A stretch of DNA of 64,000 nucleotides from Gleimia hominis. Lineage in GTDB: Bacteria > Actinomycetota > Actinomycetes > Actinomycetales > Actinomycetaceae. The notes under the pieces are model-generated. The model did not search any database and was not told the origin of the DNA. It saw only the letters and a program-made list of their open reading frames with translations. Both the position numbers and the translations under genes were made by a program. How positions within the stretch are numbered: the stretch's first letter is position 1; the number at the start of each line of letters is the position of its first letter. Below, in pieces: positions 16,405 through 26,290 of this stretch. The DNA lies in NCBI RefSeq assembly GCF_032085515.1, contig NZ_JASXSX010000001.1:434001-498000 (forward strand). The letters are read 5' to 3'.

Positions 16405-19400
16405 CTATTCCTCCTCGAACCCAGAGCTGTCGAGTCGTAGTTGTTCTGCACTGTTTTCGAATACATTCATGAAGTGTTCGTCGAATCCTTCTGGAAGCGT
16501 GGCTTGTAGGTCAATGCTTATCTTGATTGACGCGCCCGTTTGGCGTAGTGGATCCAGGACTCTGCTGTTTAGGTTCGCGGCAAAACTACTGAATGAGTCA
16601 TCACTCATTTCGATGGATGCGAAATAACGAGTTTTGGCGTGCTCCGCAGGTGCTGTGGAACCATTTCCAGTTGCTGCCGGCGAGGCCTTTGGTTGATCAC
16701 CAGTTTCGACTGCCGGAGTATTGTTGCCGGATTCCCCTTCTTCGCTGGCAAACTTTTGCTGAACACGGCGAGCTTCGTTGGCCACATCCCAGTCCACAAT
16801 GAGGGTTTCATCTGTGATTGCTATTGACGCAGATGCGGGTAGCGCATCGTCTGGTATAAGCAGGCCCTGCAGCATCCCATCATCTTCACCGCGACGGGCA
16901 GCGAGCGCGAATCGTTCGTCTGGTTGTATAACTGCGCTAATAGAATCAGCCAAAGCCCTTTCTAGAACCGCGCGATTAACTAGCCGGGCCATAAATATGT
17001 ATTTGGTAATAAAGTCCCACATGGTCTTTACTGATAGCGCACCATCTACAAAGGCGGAACGTACAGGATTAATAAGGGTCATCTTCACCATGTTTGGATT
17101 CAGATCCGCAACAAGCATCCCGTCTTGCGAAAGCTTTGAACCAGTGCGCTCGGCTAACGATTGTCCTGATGTGTCCGTAACCTGTACTGTTGCTAACTCG
17201 TAGTTTGATTTCGGATCGTCTTGCGTCGGGTAAACACACCAGCAGTAGGTGTCTTGTATGCGCTGGTCGATTGACCTGTCTGCTTCCTTGATTGAGCGGC
17301 GGACTTGTTCCAGCTGCATTTGATCTAAGTTGAGCGAATCCTTCTCATTTAGCACCCGTTTCCACGCCATGAACGTGCAAACGGTTTCCGTAAGTGCCGC
17401 TAAGTTACCTGTGTCTGGAGCTAGGAACACCAGCATATTGCGGTTAAGCCGTTGTGCCGTCCCGCGGTAATCAATCGCTTTGCGTACCCATTCCCCAACG
17501 GTTGAGTTCTTAGCGTCGCTGCGGCGCATAGAGAACTTTGGATGCACAATAACCAAAGTGACTTCAGGAAGGTCAGCGATATCGGCAGAGGTTTCTGGCG
17601 CAGGGCACACTCTAGGAAATATTCCGCGTTTTTTATCAAAGGCTTCGTCGCGCAAACGGGATACGATTTCTTCTAAGATCAGTTCCGGATCTTCGTGTAA
17701 CTGATCGCGGTAGTCGCGTGCAGTTTTTGCGATTGAGGGGTGCACACCGAAGCGGTACCCCGTATTCTCTTTAAAGAAGTACGTGGATCGGTCAGTCAGC
17801 TGTTCTAGTGCAAAGTTGAAGTTGCCGAGTGTATCAGCAGGCATGGCGGTGCCCAACCACACTTCTCTTGAACTAAGAGTCTTGTTCTTCTGACGTATGC
17901 GTGGGACGGACCCTAAAAAGACGGTGCGCGCAACGCGTTGAGCGAGGTGGCGTTGCCCTAATGCCGAATGGTCCGAGTCAATCATCGCAGCTGTGGACTG
18001 GGAGCCAGATACGTCTGCTTCAATAATTGGGCGCCAAGATTCTTGGACAAACTGGGAGATTTGCGACAGCAGAGCTTCGGACTCAAACGGGATATGCCCG
18101 GGCAGAATTAGTGGGCTTTGATCATTCGAGACCCACAGTTCATGAATGATTGTGGATACGAGTCGCAATACGCCGCGAGTACGCTGGAATGTTTCGAGAG
18201 TAGACCAGTCTTCATACAGACGATCCAGCAGTTCGGGGTGTAGCGGATACGAACCACGAATCCGGTTTTCGTATTCAGAAGTGGTGGTGTTTGACGGGAA
18301 ACTCTGTGCCGAACCCCGGTACATATTGATGAATTTCTTAGCGATCACACCTATTTGCGCGTGCTGTTCGACTGTTGGTTCTTCGAACAGTCTCTTGCGG
18401 ACAATCTCAAAAGACTCGTCGCGGGTGGAGGGTCGCCACTGGTCTGCTTGCCTTCCGATCACATGCTGTAGTTTCTCTAACGCTTCTTGACCGTTTTGGC
18501 CGCCAACTTCTAGGCTGCTACCTTCGTTTGTGTTTTCGGACGCTGGGATAGAAACTACGAGCATGCAGTTCTCGGTTCCAGCTACAGCTTCAGTTAGTGT
18601 TTGCGCAAACGTGAACTGGTTTGCGAACGTGCCGGCAGTTAGGTCATCGCGGCCGACCAACTGGCGTGCGTAAGCAACCCATTCGTCCACCAGTATCAGG
18701 CACGGTGAGTAGGCTTTTAATAGTTTCTGCAAGGCGTCGGCCGGTGGGGTAGAAGTGCGGTCATTTTCTGCAACGTATGCGTAACCGTCGGCACCACCTA
18801 ATTGCCAGGCAATCTCGCCCCAAATGGTGTTTATTTTTGTCCCGTCAGGTTTCACGGATGGTTTTGCAGTGTTCAAAAAAGTTCCCACAATCGTGGCACG
18901 GTTTACACTGCCTGGTTCCCACGGTTCGCCCGGTCGTAGGTGGGATACTAAGTCTTGGATATCTGAAGAAAAGTCGAGTACCGACCGTTCTCCAAAGAGG
19001 TGATATAGAGCGAGGAGGGAGTGGGTTTTACCGCCCCCGAAGTTCGTCTGTAGGTTTACGATTGGCGAACCAGAGTTGTCGCCCGTTATCCGCTTAACAG
19101 CTCTGGTGAGTAAGTCTCGCAACCCTTCTGTTAGGTATGTTCGGTTGAAGAACTCTACGGGATCTCCGTAGGGGTTACCTGGAGTGCATGCTTCTTTTGT
19201 GATTGCGATGTCCGCTAGGTTGATTGCGAATTCTGAGGCTTGGTACTGACCTTTGGTTACTTCTTCCCGTGGTTTAATTATTTCCCGCCACGGTTGCATT
19301 CCGTCGGTGATATTTGGGCCAACGAGTTTGCGTTTAGCGATGGTTCGTTCACGCTCGTCACTTACGCGACCTTGCAGCCCCAGGCGCAGTTCTTTTGTGT

Positions 19401-19782
19401 CAGCTGCGGAATCGAAGGCGTCTACGGCTTCTAGCAGTAGTTCTATTGTGTTGAGGGCCCGGCTGGTGCGTTCGGAGTCGAAGGTTTCTAGGTGGGCCCA
19501 CTCGTTACGTGTGTTGCGTAGTTCAGAGGCGTATGCCTGTTGGTGTCTGGCTATGCGGTGGTTGAATTCGCGGCCGAACTCCGTGATGGCGCGCAGCTGA
19601 ACGGCTGGGTCGGCTTTGTTTATTTTACGCAAGGGGGTGTTGAATCGTTCCGAATCAAGTTTCGCCCACCTAGTATCCCAGTTTCGGGTGCCAAAGACGG
19701 CAGTCATCACGTCATCTACTGGGCCTTCGAGGCCTTCTGATAGTAGTTCGAAACCTTTTTGCAGACGGTCCCTGTTGTTCAT
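16405..19782 (-). CDS. DUF499-type AAA ATPase with HEPN/Swt1-like N-terminal domain
   Basis: 1125 residues. The first ~130 residues resemble the Swt1-type HEPN domain, including ELRNTRNEWAH where R92-x4-H97 fits the catalytic RxxxxH of HEPN RNases. The large central part is the DUF499 (COG1483-like) ATPase: Walker A NFGGGKTHS near 248-255 and Walker B-like CLILVDEWVAYARQL. A Ser/Thr/Ala-rich linker precedes a small C-terminal domain. It is the last gene of a helicase-methyltransferase-ATPase operon, starting 29 bp after the methyltransferase stop. Such trios occur in defence islands. The likely role is an ATP-driven sensor or effector, with RNA cleavage possible; this is inference. Confidence 0.85.
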   Translation of the reverse strand: MNNRDRLQKGFELLSEGLEGPVDDVMTAVFGTRNWDTRWAKLDSERFNTPLRKINKADPAVQLRAITEFGREFNHRIARHQQAYASELRNTRNEWAHLETFDSERTSRALNTIELLLEAVDAFDSAADTKELRLGLQGRVSDERERTIAKRKLVGPNITDGMQPWREIIKPREEVTKGQYQASEFAINLADIAITKEACTPGNPYGDPVEFFNRTYLTEGLRDLLTRAVKRITGDNSGSPIVNLQTNFGGGKTHSLLALYHLFGERSVLDFSSDIQDLVSHLRPGEPWEPGSVNRATIVGTFLNTAKPSVKPDGTKINTIWGEIAWQLGGADGYAYVAENDRTSTPPADALQKLLKAYSPCLILVDEWVAYARQLVGRDDLTAGTFANQFTFAQTLTEAVAGTENCMLVVSIPASENTNEGSSLEVGGQNGQEALEKLQHVIGRQADQWRPSTRDESFEIVRKRLFEEPTVEQHAQIGVIAKKFINMYRGSAQSFPSNTTTSEYENRIRGSYPLHPELLDRLYEDWSTLETFQRTRGVLRLVSTIIHELWVSNDQSPLILPGHIPFESEALLSQISQFVQESWRPIIEADVSGSQSTAAMIDSDHSALGQRHLAQRVARTVFLGSVPRIRQKNKTLSSREVWLGTAMPADTLGNFNFALEQLTDRSTYFFKENTGYRFGVHPSIAKTARDYRDQLHEDPELILEEIVSRLRDEAFDKKRGIFPRVCPAPETSADIADLPEVTLVIVHPKFSMRRSDAKNSTVGEWVRKAIDYRGTAQRLNRNMLVFLAPDTGNLAALTETVCTFMAWKRVLNEKDSLNLDQMQLEQVRRSIKEADRSIDQRIQDTYCWCVYPTQDDPKSNYELATVQVTDTSGQSLAERTGSKLSQDGMLVADLNPNMVKMTLINPVRSAFVDGALSVKTMWDFITKYIFMARLVNRAVLERALADSISAVIQPDERFALAARRGEDDGMLQGLLIPDDALPASASIAITDETLIVDWDVANEARRVQQKFASEEGESGNNTPAVETGDQPKASPAATGNGSTAPAEHAKTRYFASIEMSDDSFSSFAANLNSRVLDPLRQTGASIKISIDLQATLPEGFDEHFMNVFENSAEQLRLDSSGFEEE

Positions 19783-19811
19783 AGCTGTTACACCTATTGT
19801 TCGTACATGCT

Positions 19812-22574
19812 TTAGTTCAAATCTAGCATGGTCTGTTCGTTCTCATTGGCAGATACAATCCGGTCGGCGCTAGTTCTTAGTTCGTCCCAACTGGATATTA
19901 AGCTGTTGAGTTTCTCCGCTGTCGGTGCGTCTGAGCGACGTTCCGCTTCCTTGAAAATCCTGTAGCTGAGTTGTTTTATTTGATCTGCGGGGAAGCGTTC
20001 TAGAACGCCTGCGAGTACGGGGGCGACCGCATCCATGCCACGCTCAGCAAGTATGCCGGCAAGGCGTACTGTAACTTCCCAAAGGCTGATGTTCGCATCG
20101 GTTCGCGGATCCCATGGGCCGGTAAGCTCTTCGGGTTTTAGCAGGCGAGCTTTACCTCCCGAGGCGTCGAATGCACCTCCGCGTTTCAACGCTTCGGGGC
20201 TGGTGTTGGTGGAGCGAGTGAGTTGGTCAGCAATACCGAAAAGCTCGGTGTTCCAACCGTATGCTTCGTACCAACGCACGGAGAAACGTGTTTCGCCATC
20301 GTAATCCAAATCCTTTTCCCCAAGCACTTCATCTACTGTGCGATTAATAATCTCCAAGGCTTGTTTAATAGACAGATCAGAGCCGTCTGTCTTACGGATA
20401 CGGGCGTAACGCGAGTACACGCTGATGCCCGGGCCGATTGCTGCTTGCGAGAGATCCACCGGGTTGATGTTAGATTCCATCATGGTGCGTAGTTCTTCTT
20501 TGAGTTCGTCATTCAGGATCTTAATGAAACGACTCATCAGGATTGGTTCAGCGTCTTTAGGCCTGGGACGGCACGCCAGGACAATGGAGGAAGCAAGCGC
20601 ATTCGTGCCGATTCCTAGCATTCGATTATTGAGTTCGCTACGCACGGGCCAGGTCGCAGTGATTTCCCATCCGGCGTTAATTAGGCCGTCTAGCAGTGCG
20701 TGCCACCCTGAGGAGATACCGGTTTTACTGTCTTGCTGTTTGTATGCGTAGTAGACGGTCATGGGGAAGTCTGAGTTTGCCCCTTTACGTATTTGTGCGA
20801 ACACGTGGTTGAAGCCGTCAATGAAGAACTGTTCTGCGTTATCTTTACCACCGTGACGGTAGGGATTAGCAACGAGTTCTTGGAGTTTTGGGGTGAGTTC
20901 GGTGCGGGTAACGGACGGGAGAATATCGCGGAGCATGTACCGCAACCACACGTAGAAGTAGTCGGATAGGTCTGAGTAGGAAATGTTGTCGTAATACGGC
21001 GGATCGGTTGAGACAACGAGATTGCGATAGTCGCGAGTAGATGCGTCAGCTGAACAAGCGGTGCTGGGCGGTGTGGCAGGGACGGTTTGGACCGCTTTGG
21101 CCACCCAGTCAATTTGTCCTAAGTAATTTCCCGCCGAGGTCGAAAATGGGTTAGCCTCAGCGTAATCCCAGGTCATAGGAATGGCTTGCCGTGCAAATAC
21201 ATTTCGCACTGAATCCCTACTGGCATCCCAACTACAAATTGATGAACTCCGGTCGGTTTGTCTGCTGACCGCTAAGGATAGGTATACGCTGATTGCATCC
21301 GCGTACGCTTCCGCACCTGAACCACCGGAATCTAGAGGTTCCCCTTGTGGCATACCTGCGTTCAATGCATCCTTTAGAACTTGTTCACGTACCTGTGGAA
21401 TAGTGTCCGCAAACTCCGTCAAAACAGTTAGCTGTCTATCCGTGAATAGGTCAGTAAAGAATGGCATCCCGTATTGTGGTGGCGAAAACCAGCGGCTATT
21501 GTCAGATATTGGTTTATCTAAGAACTCGTCAGGTCTTGTTGTGTCAGCTGCCTTTATATGTGTCTGATTAGGTGAACAGTAAACTCTACCGCGAGATCCT
21601 TCAGCCACGATAGCTATTAGAGCAGAACCTAGTCGTCCAGCTTTCCCCTCTTTGCGTACATCATCGTAAGTAAATGGTGTTCCATCTACTATCGAAGTTG
21701 CGCCTTTACCATGCTTTATCGTCCAGTCATCTTTCTTAGCTGGGCCGTCCGCGTTGTGCTGCACTTCGTAACGAATGGTGCCGTCACCGTTAACAATGGG
21801 TTTAACCCACGCTTCCCGACCCTTCTTCTTACTTAGCCACCAGGAACGGACCAACGGTACAGCTACCGGGTTAGCCGGATTTGGGTTCGTCACCGTACGC
21901 GCCCAGATCCACGCAATAACTGTGCGCTCAACACCCTCGTTATCCGTAACTGTTGGATACAGGTGCCCCACTTTCTCAAATACACGCTCGCGCAGCATAC
22001 GTCCGTAATAACGAATATCCTCAGCAAGTGCCTCCGCCCTATTAACAGGTGAAATCCCCTCATCCGGATTCACTGCAGAACTGCCACTAAACCGCGACGG
22101 AATCTCAATAAGCGCCTTATTAATAATTACTGCTAGCGGATTTAAATCTGAAGCATGTGCCTCCAGCCCTAAGCGCTGTGCCTCCAGTGGAATCGAACCG
22201 CCACCCGCAAATGGATCCACCACTGCGGGCAGTGAGTCGCATGACGCTTCAATCGCCGCGCGGGCCTCACGATACAAGTTCGCATCATCACGATTCTCCC
22301 ACTTCGCAAGCCGCACCATAATCTGATGCAACCGGGTACGCTCACGATCCTGATCTTCCACAGTTGGAAACCGATCCGGATGCGCAGATGGGTCATCAAC
22401 TAACTGAGCAAACAAAACCGAACGCGCAGTAGCAAGAGGGCGACGGGCCCAATACAGGTGCAAAGTAGACGGTAAACCGTGGCGCAAAGACTTCTCACGC
22501 GCAGACTCCGCATTAATCGCAGTCAACGGAATTGACGTCTCAATCAGCTTCTTCTTCCGCACCGATTCAGCCAC
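19812..22574 (-). CDS. DUF1156-containing adenine-specific DNA methyltransferase
   Basis: 920 residues from GTG 22574. The N-terminal DUF1156 segment reads LIETSIPLTAINAESAREKS, RHGLPSTLHLYWARRPLATARS and LVDDPSAHPDRFP. SAM-binding motif I is VVDPFAGGGSIPLEAQRLG (from about 118), and catalytic motif IV is TDPPYYDNISYSDLSDYF near residue 523, giving N6-adenine or N4-cytosine specificity. Relatives have a Zn-ribbon with CPNPxCG; here the equivalent is WARTVTNPNPANP (about 225-236), so both cysteines are replaced by Asn. A weak AGGGG lies upstream of the GTG. It would mark host DNA for the linked helicase/ATPase or act in the defence reaction itself. Confidence 0.9.
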   Translation of the reverse strand: MAESVRKKKLIETSIPLTAINAESAREKSLRHGLPSTLHLYWARRPLATARSVLFAQLVDDPSAHPDRFPTVEDQDRERTRLHQIMVRLAKWENRDDANLYREARAAIEASCDSLPAVVDPFAGGGSIPLEAQRLGLEAHASDLNPLAVIINKALIEIPSRFSGSSAVNPDEGISPVNRAEALAEDIRYYGRMLRERVFEKVGHLYPTVTDNEGVERTVIAWIWARTVTNPNPANPVAVPLVRSWWLSKKKGREAWVKPIVNGDGTIRYEVQHNADGPAKKDDWTIKHGKGATSIVDGTPFTYDDVRKEGKAGRLGSALIAIVAEGSRGRVYCSPNQTHIKAADTTRPDEFLDKPISDNSRWFSPPQYGMPFFTDLFTDRQLTVLTEFADTIPQVREQVLKDALNAGMPQGEPLDSGGSGAEAYADAISVYLSLAVSRQTDRSSSICSWDASRDSVRNVFARQAIPMTWDYAEANPFSTSAGNYLGQIDWVAKAVQTVPATPPSTACSADASTRDYRNLVVSTDPPYYDNISYSDLSDYFYVWLRYMLRDILPSVTRTELTPKLQELVANPYRHGGKDNAEQFFIDGFNHVFAQIRKGANSDFPMTVYYAYKQQDSKTGISSGWHALLDGLINAGWEITATWPVRSELNNRMLGIGTNALASSIVLACRPRPKDAEPILMSRFIKILNDELKEELRTMMESNINPVDLSQAAIGPGISVYSRYARIRKTDGSDLSIKQALEIINRTVDEVLGEKDLDYDGETRFSVRWYEAYGWNTELFGIADQLTRSTNTSPEALKRGGAFDASGGKARLLKPEELTGPWDPRTDANISLWEVTVRLAGILAERGMDAVAPVLAGVLERFPADQIKQLSYRIFKEAERRSDAPTAEKLNSLISSWDELRTSADRIVSANENEQTMLDLN

Positions 22575-22734
22575 CTAAGCCACCCCTCAAAAAGAACAAT
22601 ACCCACACAACCGTAGGTCCCCTACAGACTACAAGACTTCCACAAACGGGTGGTACCCAGAAACTGTGTGGATATAGCTAATTGTAACTAATCGCGTCAA
22701 CAAACCTGGTTAACACCCATGCTGAGCACCAAGC

Positions 22735-25700
22735 CTAAACCGGGCGACCGCCCCGATCCCAATAAGCCCGCCACTTTTCTGTAAACGAATGAGTAGACGG
22801 AGAAGTGTCGAACCCCGCGAACGCATCGCGTACGTAACGCAACCGATCAAACTGCGCACCATCCGGGCTAACCCGCACCAGTGCCAGCCGGTAATGCGTG
22901 CCCTGCGTTCGGCCAAAAGCGACCTCGTTAGCAGTAACCGAAAACGTGTCCGCCCCCGGCTCATCAATCCGCCCCTTAACTTCAATAAAGAAGCGGACAC
23001 CAGAACTATCCACCGACTCAATGTCAAAGCCCTTATTATTATGCGGCATTTCCCTAGGCTTGCGACCCAAAAGTTGTTCCGCAGCCAACACCGCATCCAC
23101 CGCGCGCCGATCTACCACCTGGGTATCCACAGCATGGCGCGGAGCCACCTTAGGCGCTGACCCAAGCATCTTCTCAGGAACCACTAACGCGCTCGCCCTA
23201 ATTGCAGCCGGCTTAAGGTGCAACTTGACATCCGGTGACAGCTCCTTCTCACGTAAAAACAAGCGTTGCTGCAAGGACTTCGCCCGTTCAAACGCACCCT
23301 GCGCACTCATGCGGCCGCGAGGCCTACTGTCCCTCTCCGTATCAACCTTTCGGTTGTATTGGTCGAACCAATACTCACTCTCCGCTGTTAGCCGCGAGCG
23401 CACTAACCGCAATACATGCCGGTTTCGAGCCGTCATCTGCCGTTCCAAAGCCTGCTTCTTATCGCGCCCACCTTGCTCGTAAGCAAACGCCTGTACCTCA
23501 CCAGAAAACGCTTCCTTTAACCACGGCTTAGCTAGCAGGTCCTTAACCGTACCCCACTCCTTCGGGGTGGCAGCCTCATAATCTAAATAAGGAGGTGTCT
23601 TTGAAAACGAAAGGTGCCCACTCGAGGTCATATACAGGTAATCGAAATGCCGTGAAACCGCTTCACCACGATCGTCGTCAATCTGCTGATCCACAGTCAA
23701 CATCAAAATCGGTTCATCCGGTTGATTCTCAGTGCGATCAACAAAAACAGTCCCCTTATTCAAAAACTGCTCAAACCGTTCAACCGTTGCCTCAACCACC
23801 GCGTCTAAAAGCAACACTCCGGGTGCAACTAATAACGCATCAGGCACCAACCCAGGCACGTGCACTAGTTGCGGGTCGAACGTTATCCTCTCGTAAGCCA
23901 CGGATAAGGACGCCTGCCTATCTAACTCCCGAGCCTTATCCCGCACTGCACCCGGAACTCGTACGACCTCATACCTACCTTTCTCCCGCTTACGAACCTG
24001 ACCTCCTAAAGCCTTCAATGCGGATAAAAAGAACGCGGAAATATAACCCGGCTGCAACTTGCGTTCTCGTGCCCGCTCCATTTGCTCGCGAATCTCGTTC
24101 ACATTCAACTTCGAATAGAACTCAGGGAAAGCGCTGCGTTCCTGCTGCAACTTCTCTAACCCATCTGCCACGCCAGCTGAAACTACTTTGTTTAAACGCT
24201 GCTGCACCTGCGGGTTATCACCGTAACGAATCGCATCCATCATCAGCTCATTCAAAGGTCTGTTGTTGAACGCATCGCGATCACCTAAAACGTTAAACAA
24301 TCGACCCTGATAAGCAGACTCCATCGTCTCAATCTTTTGCAGTAAGGTGCCATAAACCGCGCCTTCACGCGTATCCCCCGCCACAAGGTTCCACAGGTGG
24401 CACGTGCGCTTTTGGCCGATGCGGTGAATCCGCCCAAACCTCTGCTCAATCTTGTTCGGATTCCACGGCAAGTCATAGTTAACCATCAGATCCGCACGCT
24501 GCAGATTCAACCCCTCACCAGCAGCATCAGTGGCCACCAACACGCGAACCGCAGGGTCGTTAATAAACCGTTCCTGCACCGCGAGTCGCTGCGCCCGATT
24601 CAAACCACCGTGAATAACCTCAACCGCTTCTGGCTGACCCAACTGAGCCCCAATTTGCTCCTGCAAATAATCCAACGTGTCTTTATGCTCGGTGAACACA
24701 ATCAACTTATGCGGCAGCTGCGACGACCCGTAATCCAACACCTTATCTTGCAGAATCTGACGTAGCTGCGCCCATTTCTCGTCGGAGTTCAGCGCCCGGA
24801 CTCTTTTTGCTTCCTCAACCAAATCGTCCAACACTCCGATTTCCGCTTGCAGCTCATCTAGGGTTTGTGCGCCAGTAGACGAATCAACAATCGCGTTAAC
24901 CTCACGTTCAAACACGTCTTGACTGTCCACATCCATCTCGTCCCATTCGTCGTCTAGCGCGTCCATAGACGCCACCCACGAATCCTGAGGGCTTGGACTC
25001 TCTGCAGCTTGCCACACGGGCGTTAAAATATCGGGATTCTGACGCAAATGGTCGAGCAATTCGTTTAAACGACTACGACGCCTCTGCAGCGACCTTAAAA
25101 TCGCAGCCGGGCTAGAGGCTAATCGGCGCTGCAACATCGTTAACGCGAACCCAATACTGTTTGCACGCTTACGATCCGTGCTCATAATTTGCGCAACCGA
25201 GTTCATGCCGTCACGCACATATTTTGTAACCGAATCATACAATCGGTGTTCATCTTCGGAAAGCGGATACATAACCGTTGTGGCCTGCCGTTCCGGGAAC
25301 AATGGTTTGCCTTCAAACGTCAACAAGCGTTCCTTAACTACGCGGCGCATCAGGTCTTTCGTGTCCGCCGAACCGTGCACATTCTTTTTGAACTTCCCAG
25401 CGAACCTGTCCTTATCCAGTAAGGACATGAAAAGTTGGAAACTCTCTTCTTTCCCAGAGTGAGGGGTGGCGGTCATCAACAAGAAATTCTCAGAACACTC
25501 AGATAGGACCTCACCGAGTTTGAAACGGTTCGTCCTACTCACATCGCCGTCGACGTTTTTGAACGAGGCGCTCATCCGGTGTGCTTCGTCCACAACAGTG
25601 ATATCCCACAGGACCTCACCTATTAGTTTCCGCCACTTCTCGTTGCGCGCCACTTGATCCATCCGCACAATCAATCGGTCATAATCCTCAAACGGGTTAG

Positions 25701-26118
25701 AACTCTTGGCTACGTGAGTGAGGGATGGGTCGAAAACCTTAAACTCTAAACCAAATTTCTCTTCTAACTCCGCGCACCACTGGGTTGCTAAACCACCAGG
25801 GCACACAATCAGCACGCGGTTTGCTGCCGAACGCATCAGCATTTCTTTAATGTACAAACCCGCCATTATTGTCTTACCTGCACCGGGATCATCCGCCAAT
25901 AAGAACCGCAGGGGGTACTTCGGTAGCAAGTCCTCATACACTGCCCGTATCTGGTGTGGAAGCGGGTCAATATTTGAAGATTCAACAGCGGCAAGAGGGT
26001 TATATAAAGCCGCGTATTTAATCCGCAAAGCTTCAGCTGCCAACCTAAACTCCTCCGGTGGAGCGGTAAAATCCGGCGTAGCATTTTGACCACGTGGCAT
26101 CAGGTTTTGCTCACTCAT
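22735..26118 (-). CDS. SNF2-family helicase with C-terminal DUF3883 nuclease-like domain
   Basis: 1127 residues. Superfamily 2 motifs: Walker A DDPGAGKT (76-83), DEAH (177-180), motif III LMTATPHSGKEE, and motifs V/VI VLVATDAAGEGLNLQRAD and EQRFGRIHRIGQK. An insert with acidic stretches separates the RecA lobes. The C-terminal 110 residues match DUF3883 (NO VEIN C-terminal): KGFDIES...RFFIEVKGR...VTANEVAFGR, with D-x(n)-ExK spacing like PD-(D/E)XK nucleases. First gene of the operon; a 160-bp gap follows before the methyltransferase. Probably translocates on DNA and may cut or recognise it. The helicase family resembles DrmD of DISARM, but DrmA/B/C are absent. Confidence 0.9.
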   Translation of the reverse strand: MSEQNLMPRGQNATPDFTAPPEEFRLAAEALRIKYAALYNPLAAVESSNIDPLPHQIRAVYEDLLPKYPLRFLLADDPGAGKTIMAGLYIKEMLMRSAANRVLIVCPGGLATQWCAELEEKFGLEFKVFDPSLTHVAKSSNPFEDYDRLIVRMDQVARNEKWRKLIGEVLWDITVVDEAHRMSASFKNVDGDVSRTNRFKLGEVLSECSENFLLMTATPHSGKEESFQLFMSLLDKDRFAGKFKKNVHGSADTKDLMRRVVKERLLTFEGKPLFPERQATTVMYPLSEDEHRLYDSVTKYVRDGMNSVAQIMSTDRKRANSIGFALTMLQRRLASSPAAILRSLQRRRSRLNELLDHLRQNPDILTPVWQAAESPSPQDSWVASMDALDDEWDEMDVDSQDVFEREVNAIVDSSTGAQTLDELQAEIGVLDDLVEEAKRVRALNSDEKWAQLRQILQDKVLDYGSSQLPHKLIVFTEHKDTLDYLQEQIGAQLGQPEAVEVIHGGLNRAQRLAVQERFINDPAVRVLVATDAAGEGLNLQRADLMVNYDLPWNPNKIEQRFGRIHRIGQKRTCHLWNLVAGDTREGAVYGTLLQKIETMESAYQGRLFNVLGDRDAFNNRPLNELMMDAIRYGDNPQVQQRLNKVVSAGVADGLEKLQQERSAFPEFYSKLNVNEIREQMERARERKLQPGYISAFFLSALKALGGQVRKREKGRYEVVRVPGAVRDKARELDRQASLSVAYERITFDPQLVHVPGLVPDALLVAPGVLLLDAVVEATVERFEQFLNKGTVFVDRTENQPDEPILMLTVDQQIDDDRGEAVSRHFDYLYMTSSGHLSFSKTPPYLDYEAATPKEWGTVKDLLAKPWLKEAFSGEVQAFAYEQGGRDKKQALERQMTARNRHVLRLVRSRLTAESEYWFDQYNRKVDTERDSRPRGRMSAQGAFERAKSLQQRLFLREKELSPDVKLHLKPAAIRASALVVPEKMLGSAPKVAPRHAVDTQVVDRRAVDAVLAAEQLLGRKPREMPHNNKGFDIESVDSSGVRFFIEVKGRIDEPGADTFSVTANEVAFGRTQGTHYRLALVRVSPDGAQFDRLRYVRDAFAGFDTSPSTHSFTEKWRAYWDRGGRPV

Positions 26119-26213
26119 TTTTGCGCCCCGCTAACATGCACTACCCTAACTCTTTCCTACCAGTGCGGCTGTGTACACCTCAAGGATAATCAAAGAACGC
26201 GGCAAGATAGATT

Positions 26214-26248
26214 AGAGCCACTGGACAATCGGAAAGTCCAGTGGCTCT
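26214..26248 (-). terminator. Intrinsic-type terminator
   Basis: AGAGCCACTGGAC pairs perfectly with GTCCAGTGGCTCT around a 9-nt loop. It lies 43 bp after the YhgE-like gene stop (minus strand) and before the helicase start. On the minus strand it is followed by TAATCTATCTT rather than a clean U-tract. Confidence 0.75.
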
Positions 26249-26290
26249 GACCTTGTTTTACAAGCGTCTCTGTATTATTGGGCCTCTACG

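Noticed and set aside
16405..26118. The helicase-methyltransferase-ATPase operon as BREX or DISARM
   Set aside because: PglZ, BrxL, BrxC-type, DUF1998 (DrmB) and PLD (DrmC) proteins are all missing here.
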